64,000 nucleotides of DNA from G965279335 sp965279285 (GCA_965279285.1 OZ257148.1:2108001-2172000), one strand, 5' to 3'; shown: positions 39,731-49,031, counted from the first letter of the stretch. Translations and numbers: made by a program. The notes: generated by a model from the letters alone, not told the origin.

Positions 39731-41846
39731 AAATTACCCGATAACACTGACACAATCGCTGTTGACGAGCAAAATCAGGGGTAATAACTTGCTGAGTCAT
39801 ATCTTGCAAATTAATTTTTTTCAAATAATCAAAATCAAACTTAAATCGCGAATCTCTGGACAATAAAATTAACTGCCCCTCCGCCTGTAATAAACCCACC
39901 AACTGAATAATAAAATCTTGAAAATCTTCTCGTAATCGATGCGCGCCCTCTGGTAACTCCGCAATAATCAAACCATAACGATTTTTTTGCCCAATAATCC
40001 ATTGCAATGGATCGTCTTGAATTAATTTATTTTTCACCAAACTCAGCTGATTATTAATTAAATTTTGCTCCGCCCACTCAAGAAAAAATTCTGCGTCATC
40101 AATGCTCACTGTCGATGCTGCACCACCTAAAGCCGCAGCAATAGTCAATGTACCTGAACGAGAAAATACATTTAAAACATGCCGCCCACTTGCAATAGAT
40201 TGAATATAAGAACGCAACAAACGTTGATGCAGCGGCAAACCCACTTCCAAATCAGCTTGACGCAAATTAATTAAATAAATTGCCTCATCTTCACTTATTT
40301 TTTGTAACTGCGCGAGATGCCCCACTGTATCAGGATACGTTTTACAATGTTGAAAAAATATATCTTTTGCAGCAACCTCTAACGCCTCAGGTAAAGCAGC
40401 TAAAACATGCTGTAATCTTTTTTCTGCTTTATCTTTCTCAATACTTTTCGGTGCATGATATTCTTTTACAATAATATGACGATCATAACGATCAATTGAA
40501 ACAGCATATTCAGGTAAATCTTTATCATAAATTCGATAACAATGAATTGCTTCACGTTCAGCCCAGCGCTTTAAATGTTTGTTATTTTTTTGCAAACGAT
40601 TCACAAACATTTGCACGGCTTGTGCATCACTGTCATCCAATGTTTCTTGAGCGCGACGAATTCTATTTTCATTGATCGCCTCGGGACTACGATCAATAAA
40701 CCATTGTGGCTCAACAGCAAATAATAATAATTGACAAGGAATTGCGCCATTAAACAAAGCATAATGCTTGCGTGCACGCAATCCCATACGCTTACCTAAT
40801 TCAGGATTGCCGGTAAAAATCGCTGCCTTCCACCCGGTAAAATGCTGTTTTAACTGTGCGCCCATTTGTTCGTATAAACTTTGCAGATCTGATTCTTCTC
40901 CAAGACGCTCGCCATAGGGCGGATTGACAACAACGAGCCCTGCTGCTATTTCACCAACAGGTAAAGAATCCGCTAAATCACGTTTTTCTACATGAATCTT
41001 ACCGCGCATGCCTGCACGCTCAATATTAGCAAAAGCAATTTTAATGGCTCGAGGATCAAGATCATAACCCACTATCGTCGGAATTTTATCAAGCGTTTGT
41101 TGTTGTTCTGCTTCACGACGTAGATTTTCCCATAAAATAGCATTATGTTTTTTCCAACCTAAAAAGCCAAAATATTCTCTGGATAAACCAGGCGCAATAT
41201 TCCCTGCCATTTGCGCTGCTTCAATTAAAAATGTTCCTGAACCACACATGGGATCAATTAAACTACCCTGTGTTGTTGCAATAGCAGGCCATCCTGCACG
41301 CAACAATATGGCTGCCGCTAAATTTTCCTTTAATGGTGCAGCGCCTTGCTCGACTCGAATACCGCGCCGATGCAAACTTTCACCGGATAAATCAATGCTA
41401 ATCGTCGCGACATTACGATATAAATAAACATGTACACTGAGATCTGGATTATCACGCGCAACATTCGGGCGTAAATTATATTTTTGCCGAAATTGATCAA
41501 CAATCGCATCTTTTGTTTTTTGTGCGCCAAATAAAGTATGTGTTATCTCTGATTGCGAGCTAGCAAAATTAATGTGTAAGGTTGCTTCCGGCGATAAATG
41601 TTCATCCCACTCGATTGTTTGTACGCCTTGATATAATTCCTCTGGCGTAGCAGCAGGCACTTGACATAAAGGGAATAAAATACGATTGGCTAAACGAGAC
41701 CATAAGCATGCTTTATAGGCAATCGACAAGTCGCCCGTGAAAACAACGCCGGCTAATTTTTCAGCGGCGGTTTCTGCGCCGAGTTGTTTTAACTCATCGA
41801 CAAGCAGTAATTCTAGACCTTTTGGAGTGGTGGCAAAAAAATTCAC
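39726..41846 (-). CDS. rlmKL: 23S rRNA methyltransferase RlmKL (RlmK half degenerate)
   Basis: 706 residues. RlmL makes m2G2445 and RlmK makes m7G2069 in 23S rRNA. The N-terminal half has THUMP and the RlmL methyltransferase with LIDPMCGSGTFLIEAAQMA and the catalytic NPPY motif (VVNPPYGERLGEE). The C-terminal half keeps the RlmK fold (VLNVFSRSGTLTIAAALGGA, FLEWAEQNL), but the usual DPPTFSNS motif is replaced by AELPEGAHRL and FCYTG by FSRSG. The RlmK activity may be lost or altered. The stop codon TAG is read from the end of a repeat element. Confidence 0.93.
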   Translation of the reverse strand: MNFFATTPKGLELLLVDELKQLGAETAAEKLAGVVFTGDLSIAYKACLWSRLANRILFPLCQVPAATPEELYQGVQTIEWDEHLSPEATLHINFASSQSEITHTLFGAQKTKDAIVDQFRQKYNLRPNVARDNPDLSVHVYLYRNVATISIDLSGESLHRRGIRVEQGAAPLKENLAAAILLRAGWPAIATTQGSLIDPMCGSGTFLIEAAQMAGNIAPGLSREYFGFLGWKKHNAILWENLRREAEQQQTLDKIPTIVGYDLDPRAIKIAFANIERAGMRGKIHVEKRDLADSLPVGEIAAGLVVVNPPYGERLGEESDLQSLYEQMGAQLKQHFTGWKAAIFTGNPELGKRMGLRARKHYALFNGAIPCQLLLFAVEPQWFIDRSPEAINENRIRRAQETLDDSDAQAVQMFVNRLQKNNKHLKRWAEREAIHCYRIYDKDLPEYAVSIDRYDRHIIVKEYHAPKSIEKDKAEKRLQHVLAALPEALEVAAKDIFFQHCKTYPDTVGHLAQLQKISEDEAIYLINLRQADLEVGLPLHQRLLRSYIQSIASGRHVLNVFSRSGTLTIAAALGGAASTVSIDDAEFFLEWAEQNLINNQLSLVKNKLIQDDPLQWIIGQKNRYGLIIAELPEGAHRLREDFQDFIIQLVGLLQAEGQLILLSRDSRFKFDFDYLKKINLQDMTQQVITPDFARQQRLCQCYRVIL

Positions 41847-41873
41847 GGGAAAACCTGTTTTTTGTTGTTGAAG

Positions 41874-42013
41874 GAACGGTGGGCACGCTGCGCTTTGCCC
41901 ACCCTACAAAAGCTTGTCATGCCAGCGTGCTTCTAGCTGGCATCGCATCCTAGGATGGGCAAAGCGCAGCGTGCCCACCCTAGATGCCAGCTAGAAGCAC
42001 GCTGGCATGACAA
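41874..42013. repeat. Composite of family A arms and two nested hairpins
   Basis: AACGGTGGGCACGCTGCGCT arm, TCATGCCAGCGTGCTTCTAG hairpin, inverted arm GGGCAAAGCGCAGCGTGCCC, then a second hairpin unit GATGCCAGCTAGAAGCACGC..GCTGGCATGAC. Located between rlmKL and fadD, both minus strand. Confidence 0.8.
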
Positions 42014-42037
42014 ACCGCAAATGACAAACTGTAAATA

Positions 42038-43693
42038 TTATGGTGAATCTCTCAATACCCGACGTAAAATTTTACCGACATTGGTTTTCGGTAGCTCTTT
42101 ACGAAACTCGATATATTTAGGGATTTTATAACCTGTTAGCATTTTTCGGCAGGCATCTAATACTTGCTGCTCGGATAACATGGGGTCTTCTTTTACTAAT
42201 AATGCTTTGACTGCTTCACCTGAATTTTCATCCGGGACACCTACCACCGCAGCCTCAAGTATGCCAGGAATACGCACCAAAGCATCTTCTATTTCATTCG
42301 GATAAACATTAAATCCCGACACTAAAATCATATCTTTTTTACGCTCTAAAATACGCACAAAACCCTGTTCATCCATGACTGCAATATCACCGGTTAATAA
42401 CCAACCGTCTTGCGTAAATGCACGCGCTGTTTCTTGTGGGTTTTGCCAATAACCTAACATCACTTGTGGGCCCTTAATTGCTAATTCACCCGGCATACCT
42501 ACAGGTAATACATTGTGCTCGTCATCCAACATACAAACATCCGTCGAAGACACTGGCAAACCAACTGAGCCATTATATTCTGTTAAGGTAACAGGATTAA
42601 CAATAGCGCAAGGCGATGTCTCGGTTAAACCATACGCTTCTAATAATGGGACATGAGTCAATTCATGCCATTTTTCTGCAATAATTCTTTGTACTGCCAT
42701 ACCGCCACCTAAACTCAACTTTAAGTGACTAAAATCTAATGTTTGAAATTTATTATTTTTTAACAAACCATTAAATAAAGTATTCACACCCGTCATAGCC
42801 GAAAATTTAAATTGCGCCATAATAGCAATCATTTTAGTTAAATCACGCGGATCCGTAATTAAAACATTTAAGCCACCTAATTTAGTAAAATACAAACAAT
42901 TCGCTGTCAGAGAAAAAATATGGTAAAGCGGCAATGCTGTAATAACAATTTCTTTTTGTATTGATGCAAACCAAGCATCTGCTTGCATAATATTGGCGAT
43001 AAGATTGCGATGCGTTAACATCGCGCCTTTTGCAACACCCGTTGTTCCACCCGTGTATTGTAAAAAAGCAATGTCTTGATGATGAATATCGACCGGAGCT
43101 AGAGATAATTTTTTTCCTGCTAATAATACTTGTTTAAAGCTAAGCGAATTAGTTATTTTCCATGGCCGAATTTTTTTCTTTACATAGGTTAAAATAAATT
43201 TTATTAACCATGCCTTAGGCCGAGAGAAAAAATCACCTAACTCAGTCACAATAATATGCTTAAGCTGAGTCTCAGGCAAAGCTTGCTCAACAGTAGAGGC
43301 AAAATTAGATAAAACGATAATCGTCTCTGCACCTGAATCTTTTAATTGAGTAATTAATTCTGGCACGGTGTAAAGTGGATTAATGTTTACGATGGTGAGC
43401 CCAGCACGTAATGCGCCAAATAAAGCCACAGGATATTGCAATAAATTAGGTAACATAATCGCAAAGCGGTCACCTTTTTTGAGCTGTAACTCTTGTTGTA
43501 AATAAGCCGCAAAAGCTTGCGTATAAAAATCTAATTGTTGGTAAGTTAAGGTAACACCAAAATTATAATAAGCGGGGTTGCTAGAAAATTGATGACAGCT
43601 TTCATTAAAAAGCTCAACAATGGATTGATAACGATCGGGATTAATTTCAGCCGGAACTCCTTGGGGATAACTCTGCAACCAAATTTTTTCCAC
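42038..43693 (-). CDS. fadD: Long-chain fatty acid-CoA ligase (FadD type)
   Basis: 551 residues. Activates fatty acids to acyl-CoA through an acyl-adenylate, at the inner face of the membrane. AMP-binding signature FLQYTGGTTGVAKGAMLTHRN, EAYGLTETSP, the GWLLTGDIAVMDEQGFVRIL motif with the FACS region, and the C-terminal Lys in PKTNVGKILRRVLRD are all present. Length is typical of FadD. Monocistronic on the minus strand. Confidence 0.93.
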   Translation of the reverse strand: MEKIWLQSYPQGVPAEINPDRYQSIVELFNESCHQFSSNPAYYNFGVTLTYQQLDFYTQAFAAYLQQELQLKKGDRFAIMLPNLLQYPVALFGALRAGLTIVNINPLYTVPELITQLKDSGAETIIVLSNFASTVEQALPETQLKHIIVTELGDFFSRPKAWLIKFILTYVKKKIRPWKITNSLSFKQVLLAGKKLSLAPVDIHHQDIAFLQYTGGTTGVAKGAMLTHRNLIANIMQADAWFASIQKEIVITALPLYHIFSLTANCLYFTKLGGLNVLITDPRDLTKMIAIMAQFKFSAMTGVNTLFNGLLKNNKFQTLDFSHLKLSLGGGMAVQRIIAEKWHELTHVPLLEAYGLTETSPCAIVNPVTLTEYNGSVGLPVSSTDVCMLDDEHNVLPVGMPGELAIKGPQVMLGYWQNPQETARAFTQDGWLLTGDIAVMDEQGFVRILERKKDMILVSGFNVYPNEIEDALVRIPGILEAAVVGVPDENSGEAVKALLVKEDPMLSEQQVLDACRKMLTGYKIPKYIEFRKELPKTNVGKILRRVLRDSP

Positions 43694-43747
43694 GCTTTAC
43701 GTTCCTTGTGATTTTAAGCTGACTCTGCAATGTGGGTATTACGTTGA

Positions 43748-43821
<74 letters not shown>

Positions 43822-43833
43822 TTTTGTTTGCTA

Positions 43834-43970
43834 TTGTCCTGAGTATGTTGTCATCCTGAGTATGCTGTCATCCTGAGCATGCTGCCATCCTGAGTATGCT
43901 GTCATCCTGAGCGTAGCGAAGGATCTCGTCGATACATGGCAAGATCCTTCGCTGCGCTCAGGATGACAAA
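43834..43970. repeat. 17-bp tandem repeats joined to an inverted repeat
   Basis: Four near-identical units (GTCATCCTGAGTATGCT with single changes) run into GTCATCCTGAGCGTAGCGAA, whose complement (CTTCGCTGCGCTCAGGATGA) follows after a 25-bp loop. The palindromic part is a widespread bacterial intergenic repeat; the tandem expansion of its left end looks like local slippage. It lies between tRNA-Pro and the ihfA stop. Confidence 0.8.
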
Positions 43971-43973
43971 GCA

Positions 43974-44294
43974 TCAAGATGACAGTGTGCTCTCCGTGGA
44001 CTCTGTACCATTATACAACTCTACTCGAGCTCTTAACTTTTGCCCACTGCGAAAAGTCACTACTCGTCGTGCTGTGATAGGAATTTCTTGCCCTGTTTTT
44101 GGATTACGGCCAGGACGTTCATCTTTATCACGCAACTCAAAATTGCCAAAACTCGACAATTTCACTTGTTGACCCATTTCTAAGATTTTACCAACGTGCT
44201 GAAAAAACAATCTAACCACATCGTTTGCATCACGTTTGGACAAATTTAAGCCCGTAAATAATTGTTCTGCCATATCTGCTTTAGTTAATGCCAT
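43974..44294 (-). CDS. ihfA: Integration host factor subunit alpha
   Basis: 106 residues. IHF bends DNA as an alpha/beta heterodimer. MALTKADMAEQLF, KLSSFGNFELRDKDERPGRN (the HU/IHF signature and DNA-intercalating Pro) and PITARRVVTFRSGQKLR are alpha-type. A short Ser/Thr tail (NGTESTESTLSS) may reflect the adjoining repeat. It follows pheT by 2 bases, as in the conserved thrS-to-ihfA cluster. No ihfB is in the usual rpsA-lapA position here. Confidence 0.95.
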   Translation of the reverse strand: MALTKADMAEQLFTGLNLSKRDANDVVRLFFQHVGKILEMGQQVKLSSFGNFELRDKDERPGRNPKTGQEIPITARRVVTFRSGQKLRARVELYNGTESTESTLSS

Positions 44295-44296
44295 GT

Positions 44297-46675
44297 TTAG
44301 CCCCTTAATTCAGCAGCGAATTTCTCTTTTAATGCAACAATAACCCGATCGATAACTTGAGCAACTTCCTCATCTATTAGCGTGCGCGAGCTGTGTTGTA
44401 ATGTCAAGGACAATGCAAGACTTTTACGGTTTTCGCCTACATTTTGCCCTTGATAAACATCAAATAAGCTGATGTTTTTTAACAATTCACCCGCTACAGC
44501 AACGATTGCAGCCTGAATCTTTTGTGCGGGTACTGTTTGCTCGACTATAATTGCAATATCTCTGCGTATTTCTGGGAATTTTGACACTTCTTTGTACTGA
44601 GGAAGCCGAGTTATTTCTAATTCAGCCAGTTGTATTTCAAAAATATAGATTTTACTGCTTAAATCAAGCGATTGCATTACCGCGGGATGAAGCGCTCCCA
44701 TCACCCCCACCAAACGGCCTTGATGGTAAATTTCAGCGGTCTGCCCGGGATGTAATGCGGGATGAGTTGCAGGTTGAAAGGTAAATTCAAGCGCTTGATA
44801 AGTCGGTTGTAACAAGGCCTGTAAATGACCTTTTAAATCAAAAAAATCAACCGCTCGATTCGCTATCCCCCATTGCTCAGGAAATGCCATACCTGATAAC
44901 AAACCACTCAATACTCGTTCTTGCGCGTAAACACCAGCATGCGGTACAAATCGCAAACCTGTTTCAAATAATCGCACTGAATGCTGCTGTCGATTTACAT
45001 TATAAATTAATGTTTTGATTAAACCCGGCCAAAGATTCGTACGCATAACCGCCATGTCCGCAGTCATTGGATTAACGAGAGCTTTAGGCACATATTCAGG
45101 ATTTAACAAGTGCTGTAATTGACTGTCAACAAAACTATAAGTTACTACTTCTTGATAACCCAATGCCGCTAAATTATTACGAAATGTATGCAATGGTAAT
45201 TGATTTTTTATATTCGGCACCATTTTTAATGCTGAAAAAGTTTCTCGTAATGGCACACGATCAGAACCATATAAACGCATGATTTCTTCAATTAAATCGA
45301 CTTCTAAAAGAATATCGGTACGCGCACTTGGCACTTTAACTTGCCAACCTTGCTCTACTGCTACACATTCAAAATGTAAACGAGTTAAAATTTCTGTGAT
45401 ATCGGATGGTGAAATTTGCATGCCCAGTATTTTTTCTATCCGCGCACTACGCAGCAAAATAGTAGCGGAAATCGGCAAATACGCTTCTGCTGTTATTTCT
45501 ACCAGAGGACCTGGCTGGCCACCGACAATATCTAACAGTAATTGCGTAGCACGCTCTATTGCAATTGCTTGCAATGCGGGATCAATGCCACGCTCAAAAC
45601 GATAAGAAGATTCAGAATTTAAATTGTAATGCCGACTACTGCGCGCTACGGTTAATGGCGTAAAATAAGCGCTTTCTAAAAAAACATCTTGCGTCTCGAA
45701 TGTCACAGCGGAATCTATTCCGCCCATTACACCAGCAATAGCCAATGTTTGCTTATCATCTGCTATCACTAAGGTATCAGCGGTTAATTCTACTGTTTGT
45801 CCATCGAGCAACGCTAATTGTTCTGTTGGCTTTGCCCATCGTACCTGCACATTACCGGAAATTTTATTTGCATCAAATGCATGCATAGGCTGACCTAATT
45901 CCAGCATGACATAATTACCAACATCAACGACTGGACTAATAGAACGAACACCTGAACGCCGCAAACGTTCTTGCAACCAAATAGGTGTTAATGCATCGGT
46001 ACGGATATGACGAATCATGCGTCCAACATAATGAGAACAAGCTTCAGGAGCGCTAATTGAAACAGTCAAATTATCTGCAATACTCGGTTTTGTTATACTA
46101 AGCATAGGTGATGTAAGAGGTGTTTTAGTCAAAGCAGAAATTTCTTTAGCTAATCCCATCACACTTAAACAATCACCACGATTTGGTGTAATTGAAACAT
46201 CAATAATATGATCGGCTAATTTTAAATAATCCCACACTTCTACACCTAATGGCGCATCTGCTGGTAACACCAATAAACCTTCGCTCTCTTCTGCTAATCC
46301 TAGCTCTCGAGCTGAACATAACATGCCTTGCGAGGTCACTCCTCTAATTTGACTCACCGTAATGTTTAAATTATTCGGTAATAATGCACTTTCTAAGGCA
46401 GCGGGAACTTTCAAACCAACAGCAACATTTTTAGCGCCACACACTATCGTCAGTAATTTTGCTGCGCCAATATCCACTTCACAAACAGTGAGTCGATCTG
46501 CTTCAGGATGTTTTTTTAGCGTAATAATTTTTCCAATCACTACGTTTGCAAACGGTTCCGCAACCGGAGTGATCGACTCCACTTCTAGCCCTGCCATTGT
46601 CATTCGTTCGCAGATTGCTGCGCGCGATAACGTGGGGTTTATCCATTCTTGTAGCCAGTTTTCGCTGATTTTCAT
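44297..46675 (-). CDS. pheT: Phenylalanine-tRNA ligase beta subunit
   Basis: 792 residues. Forms the alpha2-beta2 enzyme with PheS. N-terminal EMAP/tRNA-binding domain (VVIGKIITLKKHPEADRLTV, ICGAKN-like IVCGAKNVAVGLKVPAALES), B3/B4 editing domain, B5, and C-terminal ferredoxin-like anticodon-binding domain (KFPEIRRDIAIIVEQTVPAQ) are all present. Length is normal. It lies between pheS and ihfA. Confidence 0.97.
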   Translation of the reverse strand: MKISENWLQEWINPTLSRAAICERMTMAGLEVESITPVAEPFANVVIGKIITLKKHPEADRLTVCEVDIGAAKLLTIVCGAKNVAVGLKVPAALESALLPNNLNITVSQIRGVTSQGMLCSARELGLAEESEGLLVLPADAPLGVEVWDYLKLADHIIDVSITPNRGDCLSVMGLAKEISALTKTPLTSPMLSITKPSIADNLTVSISAPEACSHYVGRMIRHIRTDALTPIWLQERLRRSGVRSISPVVDVGNYVMLELGQPMHAFDANKISGNVQVRWAKPTEQLALLDGQTVELTADTLVIADDKQTLAIAGVMGGIDSAVTFETQDVFLESAYFTPLTVARSSRHYNLNSESSYRFERGIDPALQAIAIERATQLLLDIVGGQPGPLVEITAEAYLPISATILLRSARIEKILGMQISPSDITEILTRLHFECVAVEQGWQVKVPSARTDILLEVDLIEEIMRLYGSDRVPLRETFSALKMVPNIKNQLPLHTFRNNLAALGYQEVVTYSFVDSQLQHLLNPEYVPKALVNPMTADMAVMRTNLWPGLIKTLIYNVNRQQHSVRLFETGLRFVPHAGVYAQERVLSGLLSGMAFPEQWGIANRAVDFFDLKGHLQALLQPTYQALEFTFQPATHPALHPGQTAEIYHQGRLVGVMGALHPAVMQSLDLSSKIYIFEIQLAELEITRLPQYKEVSKFPEIRRDIAIIVEQTVPAQKIQAAIVAVAGELLKNISLFDVYQGQNVGENRKSLALSLTLQHSSRTLIDEEVAQVIDRVIVALKEKFAAELRG

Positions 46676-46698
46676 AGAGTGCTACCAAAGAAAAATTA

Positions 46699-46733
46699 GT
46701 TTGGTGGGCACACTGCGCTTTGCCCACCCGACA
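46699..46733. repeat. Family A half-element inside the pheS-pheT operon
   Basis: GTTTGGTGGGCACACTGCGC with TTTGCCCACCCGAC, in the 67-bp spacer between the pheS stop and the pheT start. Unusual in being inside an operon of essential genes. Confidence 0.75.
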
Positions 46734-46742
46734 AATAAATTA

Positions 46743-47756
46743 TTAAAATTGGCTTAAAAAACGCAAGTCATTTTCAAATAAAGCCCGTAAATCTGTGATA
46801 CCATAACGCAGCATGGTTAATCGATCTAATCCCGCACCAAATGCCCAACCTGTATAACGTTCACTATCAATACCAACAGAGCGAAAAACATTCGGATGCA
46901 CCATTCCACAACCTAACACTTCTAACCAACCGGAATTCTTGCAAATTCGACAGCCTTTTTGCGCGCAGTTTTGGCACGCCATATCAACTTCAGCGGAAGG
47001 CTCGGTAAAAGGAAAATAAGAAGCACGAAATCGAATAGGTAATTCTGCTTCAAAAAAAGCATGTAAAAACTGTGTTAATACACTGCGCAAATCCGCAAAA
47101 CTCACGCCTTCATCTATCATCAATCCTTCTACTTGATGAAACATCGGTGTATGGGTTAAATCAAAATCACGCCGATAAACTCGACCCATGGCAATCATGC
47201 GTATGGGCAGAGGGCTGCTTTCCATTAAGCGCACTTGCACCGGCGAAGTATGAGTCCGTAATAAGGTCTCATCTGCAAAATAAAAGGTATCTTGCATTGC
47301 ACGTGCTGGATGCAATAGTGGAATATTAAGCGCTTCAAAATTATGATAACCATCTTCGATTTCAGGTCCATCCATGGTGATGAAACCCATTTGCTTAAAT
47401 AAATTTTCGATACGCTCGCGGGTTTGAGTAACAGGATGTATTGTTCCTTGGAATTGCGTACGACCGGGTAAAGTAACATCGATCGATTCTTTCGCTAATT
47501 TTTCGCTGATTTGATGTTGTTGCAAAAGATTTTCACGTGCTTGAATCAATTCCTGAATTTTTTCTTTCACAATATTAACTTTTTGTCCCTGCAACGGTCG
47601 CTGGTCCGGTGGAAGTTGACCGAGATTTTTTAAAGATTCGGTTAATTTGCCTTTTTTACCCAGGTAGTGAACACGATAATGATCAAGGTTTTTTAAATCA
47701 GGAGCTTGGAGTATTTCTGTAGTGGCTTGTTCTAATAAATGATCTAAATCTGTCAT
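46743..47756 (-). CDS. pheS: Phenylalanine-tRNA ligase alpha subunit
   Basis: 337 residues. Class II synthetase catalytic subunit. Motif 2 region RIRAMGRVYRRD-like (RMIAMGRVYRRDFDLTHTPM), FHQVEG, and motif 3 GWAFGAGLDRLTMLRYGI are present. A CxxC-xxC type zinc-like cluster (MACQNCAQKGCRICKNSGWL) marks the Legionella/Pseudomonas-type alpha subunit. The ATG at 47756 is chosen by homology; 12 upstream codons are probably untranslated. Confidence 0.96.
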   Translation of the reverse strand: MTDLDHLLEQATTEILQAPDLKNLDHYRVHYLGKKGKLTESLKNLGQLPPDQRPLQGQKVNIVKEKIQELIQARENLLQQHQISEKLAKESIDVTLPGRTQFQGTIHPVTQTRERIENLFKQMGFITMDGPEIEDGYHNFEALNIPLLHPARAMQDTFYFADETLLRTHTSPVQVRLMESSPLPIRMIAMGRVYRRDFDLTHTPMFHQVEGLMIDEGVSFADLRSVLTQFLHAFFEAELPIRFRASYFPFTEPSAEVDMACQNCAQKGCRICKNSGWLEVLGCGMVHPNVFRSVGIDSERYTGWAFGAGLDRLTMLRYGITDLRALFENDLRFLSQF

Positions 47757-47802
47757 GGCATTTTTCCGAAAGATGACTATCGTCATTCCCACATATTAAT
47801 AA

Positions 47803-47828
47803 AATCCCCACATAAGTGGGGATTTTGG
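47803..47828 (-). terminator. Terminator or attenuator between rplT and pheS
   Basis: Stem AAAATCCCCAC / GTGGGGATTTT with loop TTAT, followed by ATT and further A/T. It lies about 45 bases before the pheS start, where E. coli has the pheM attenuator. No Phe-rich leader peptide was found, only a short ATGTGGGAATGA, so classical Phe attenuation is not supported. Confidence 0.7.
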
Positions 47829-47847
47829 GCTGCCACAAATGCAACAA

Positions 47848-48207
47848 CTATGCAGCAAGCGCTTTCTTAGCTTGATCAGCAATAGCTGCAAACGCCGTTC
47901 TATCACGAACAGCAATATCAGCTAATACTTTACGGTCAATTGCAATTTCTGCTTTCTTTAAACCATTAATTAATACGCTGTAAGACATTTCATGCTCACG
48001 CGCAGCGGCATTAATCCGCATAATCCACAATGATCTAAACAATCGTTTCTTTTGCTTACGATCGCGATAAGAATACTGTGCTGCTTTAATAACGGCTTGT
48101 TTTGCTACTCGGAATACGCGACTACGCGCGCCATAATAACCTTTTGCTTTTTTAAGCACTTTTTTATGTTTTGCACGGGCAGTTACGCCTCTTTTAACTC
48201 TTGCCAT
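47848..48207 (-). CDS. rplT: 50S ribosomal protein L20
   Basis: 119 residues, canonical start MARVKRGVTARAKHKKVLKK and GYYGARSRVFRVAKQAVIKA. L20 is a primary 23S rRNA binder and, in relatives, represses rpmI-rplT translation. It lies 16 bases after rpmI. Confidence 0.98.
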   Translation of the reverse strand: MARVKRGVTARAKHKKVLKKAKGYYGARSRVFRVAKQAVIKAAQYSYRDRKQKKRLFRSLWIMRINAAAREHEMSYSVLINGLKKAEIAIDRKVLADIAVRDRTAFAAIADQAKKALAA

Positions 48208-48223
48208 GGTTTATTCCTCCTCG

Positions 48224-48418
48224 TTAACCGTTTAACAGCATGCGATCAATTGAACGCATATCAGATGGATCGATACGACCAGTCGCACGCAAATGACGCT
48301 TACGCTTGGTTGATTTGCTGGTTAACATGTGACTACGAAAGGAACGACGGCACTTATAACCGTTCGCTGTAGCGCGAAAACGCTTCGCTGCTCCGCGATT
48401 GGATTTTAACTTTGGCAT
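48224..48418 (-). CDS. rpmI: 50S ribosomal protein L35
   Basis: 64 residues, MPKLKSNRGAAKRFRATANG and RKRHLRATGRIDPSD typical of L35. The ATG at 48418 (TGGAG 6 bases upstream) is preferred to 48430. Located in the infC-rpmI-rplT cluster. Confidence 0.97.
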   Translation of the reverse strand: MPKLKSNRGAAKRFRATANGYKCRRSFRSHMLTSKSTKRKRHLRATGRIDPSDMRSIDRMLLNG

Positions 48419-48452
48419 TGTATACTCCACTTAATGTTAAATTAATATCTAC

Positions 48453-48481
48453 CCTTTTCTCTTAATCATCTAAGAAAAGGT
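48453..48481 (-). promoter_or_regulatory. Leader hairpin between infC and rpmI
   Basis: CCTTTTCTTA and TAAGAGAAAAGG pair around GATGAT with a 2-base bulge, 35 bases before the rpmI start. In E. coli, L20 controls rpmI through structured RNA in this spacer, so this may be part of a similar site. No match to the known L20 fold was verified. Confidence 0.45.
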
Positions 48482-48509
48482 GAGGGTGAGGAGGGATAAT
48501 AATTTACCC

Positions 48510-49031
48510 TCAGCCCTGCTTTTTAGGCCCTATGATCATAATCATTTGTCGGCCTTCGAACTTCGGTCGCTGCTCAACGACACCCAACTCTGATAAATCA
48601 GTAATGATACGCTCTAATAGTTGCATACCAATTTCGGGATGGGTCGATTCACGTCCTCTAAAACGTAAGGTCACCTTACATTTATCGCCTTGCTCTATGA
48701 AACGAACAATATTGCGCAATTTGACTTGATAATCGGCTTCTTCAGTCCCTGGGCGGATTTTAATTTCCTTAATTTGTACTTGTTTTTGCTTCTTTTTCGC
48801 AGCTGATTTACGCTTTTTTTGTTGAAAAGTGAATTTATCAAAATCCATAATTCGACATACAGGCGGTTTTGCATCAGGCGAAAGCTCAACAAGATCTAAC
48901 CCGGCATCTTCACTCATTTGCCGTGCGTCTCTCGTTGCAACAATACCAAGTTGATTACCTTCAGAGTCAATTAACCGGACTTCTGGGATTCGAATTTCCT
49001 CATTAATCCGTGGTTTTTTTTCTGCGCTAAT
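48510..49031 (-). CDS. infC: Translation initiation factor IF-3, ATT start codon
   Basis: 173 residues. IF-3 keeps 30S subunits free and proofreads the initiator tRNA and start codon. The real start is ATT at 49031: AGGAGG lies 8 bases upstream, and the frame reads ISAEKKPRINEEIRIPEVRL, the conserved IF-3 N-terminus. The first in-frame ATG (48917) would remove 38 residues of the N-terminal domain. The rare AUU start is used in E. coli for autoregulation by IF-3 discrimination. The start is 12 bases past the thrS stop. Confidence 0.95.
   Translation of the reverse strand: MSAEKKPRINEEIRIPEVRLIDSEGNQLGIVATRDARQMSEDAGLDLVELSPDAKPPVCRIMDFDKFTFQQKKRKSAAKKKQKQVQIKEIKIRPGTEEADYQVKLRNIVRFIEQGDKCKVTLRFRGRESTHPEIGMQLLERIITDLSELGVVEQRPKFEGRQMIMIIGPKKQG

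Noticed and set aside
48510..48917. infC starting at the first ATG (135 aa)
   Set aside because: It removes conserved N-terminal IF-3 sequence, while ATT at 49031 has an ideal ribosome site.
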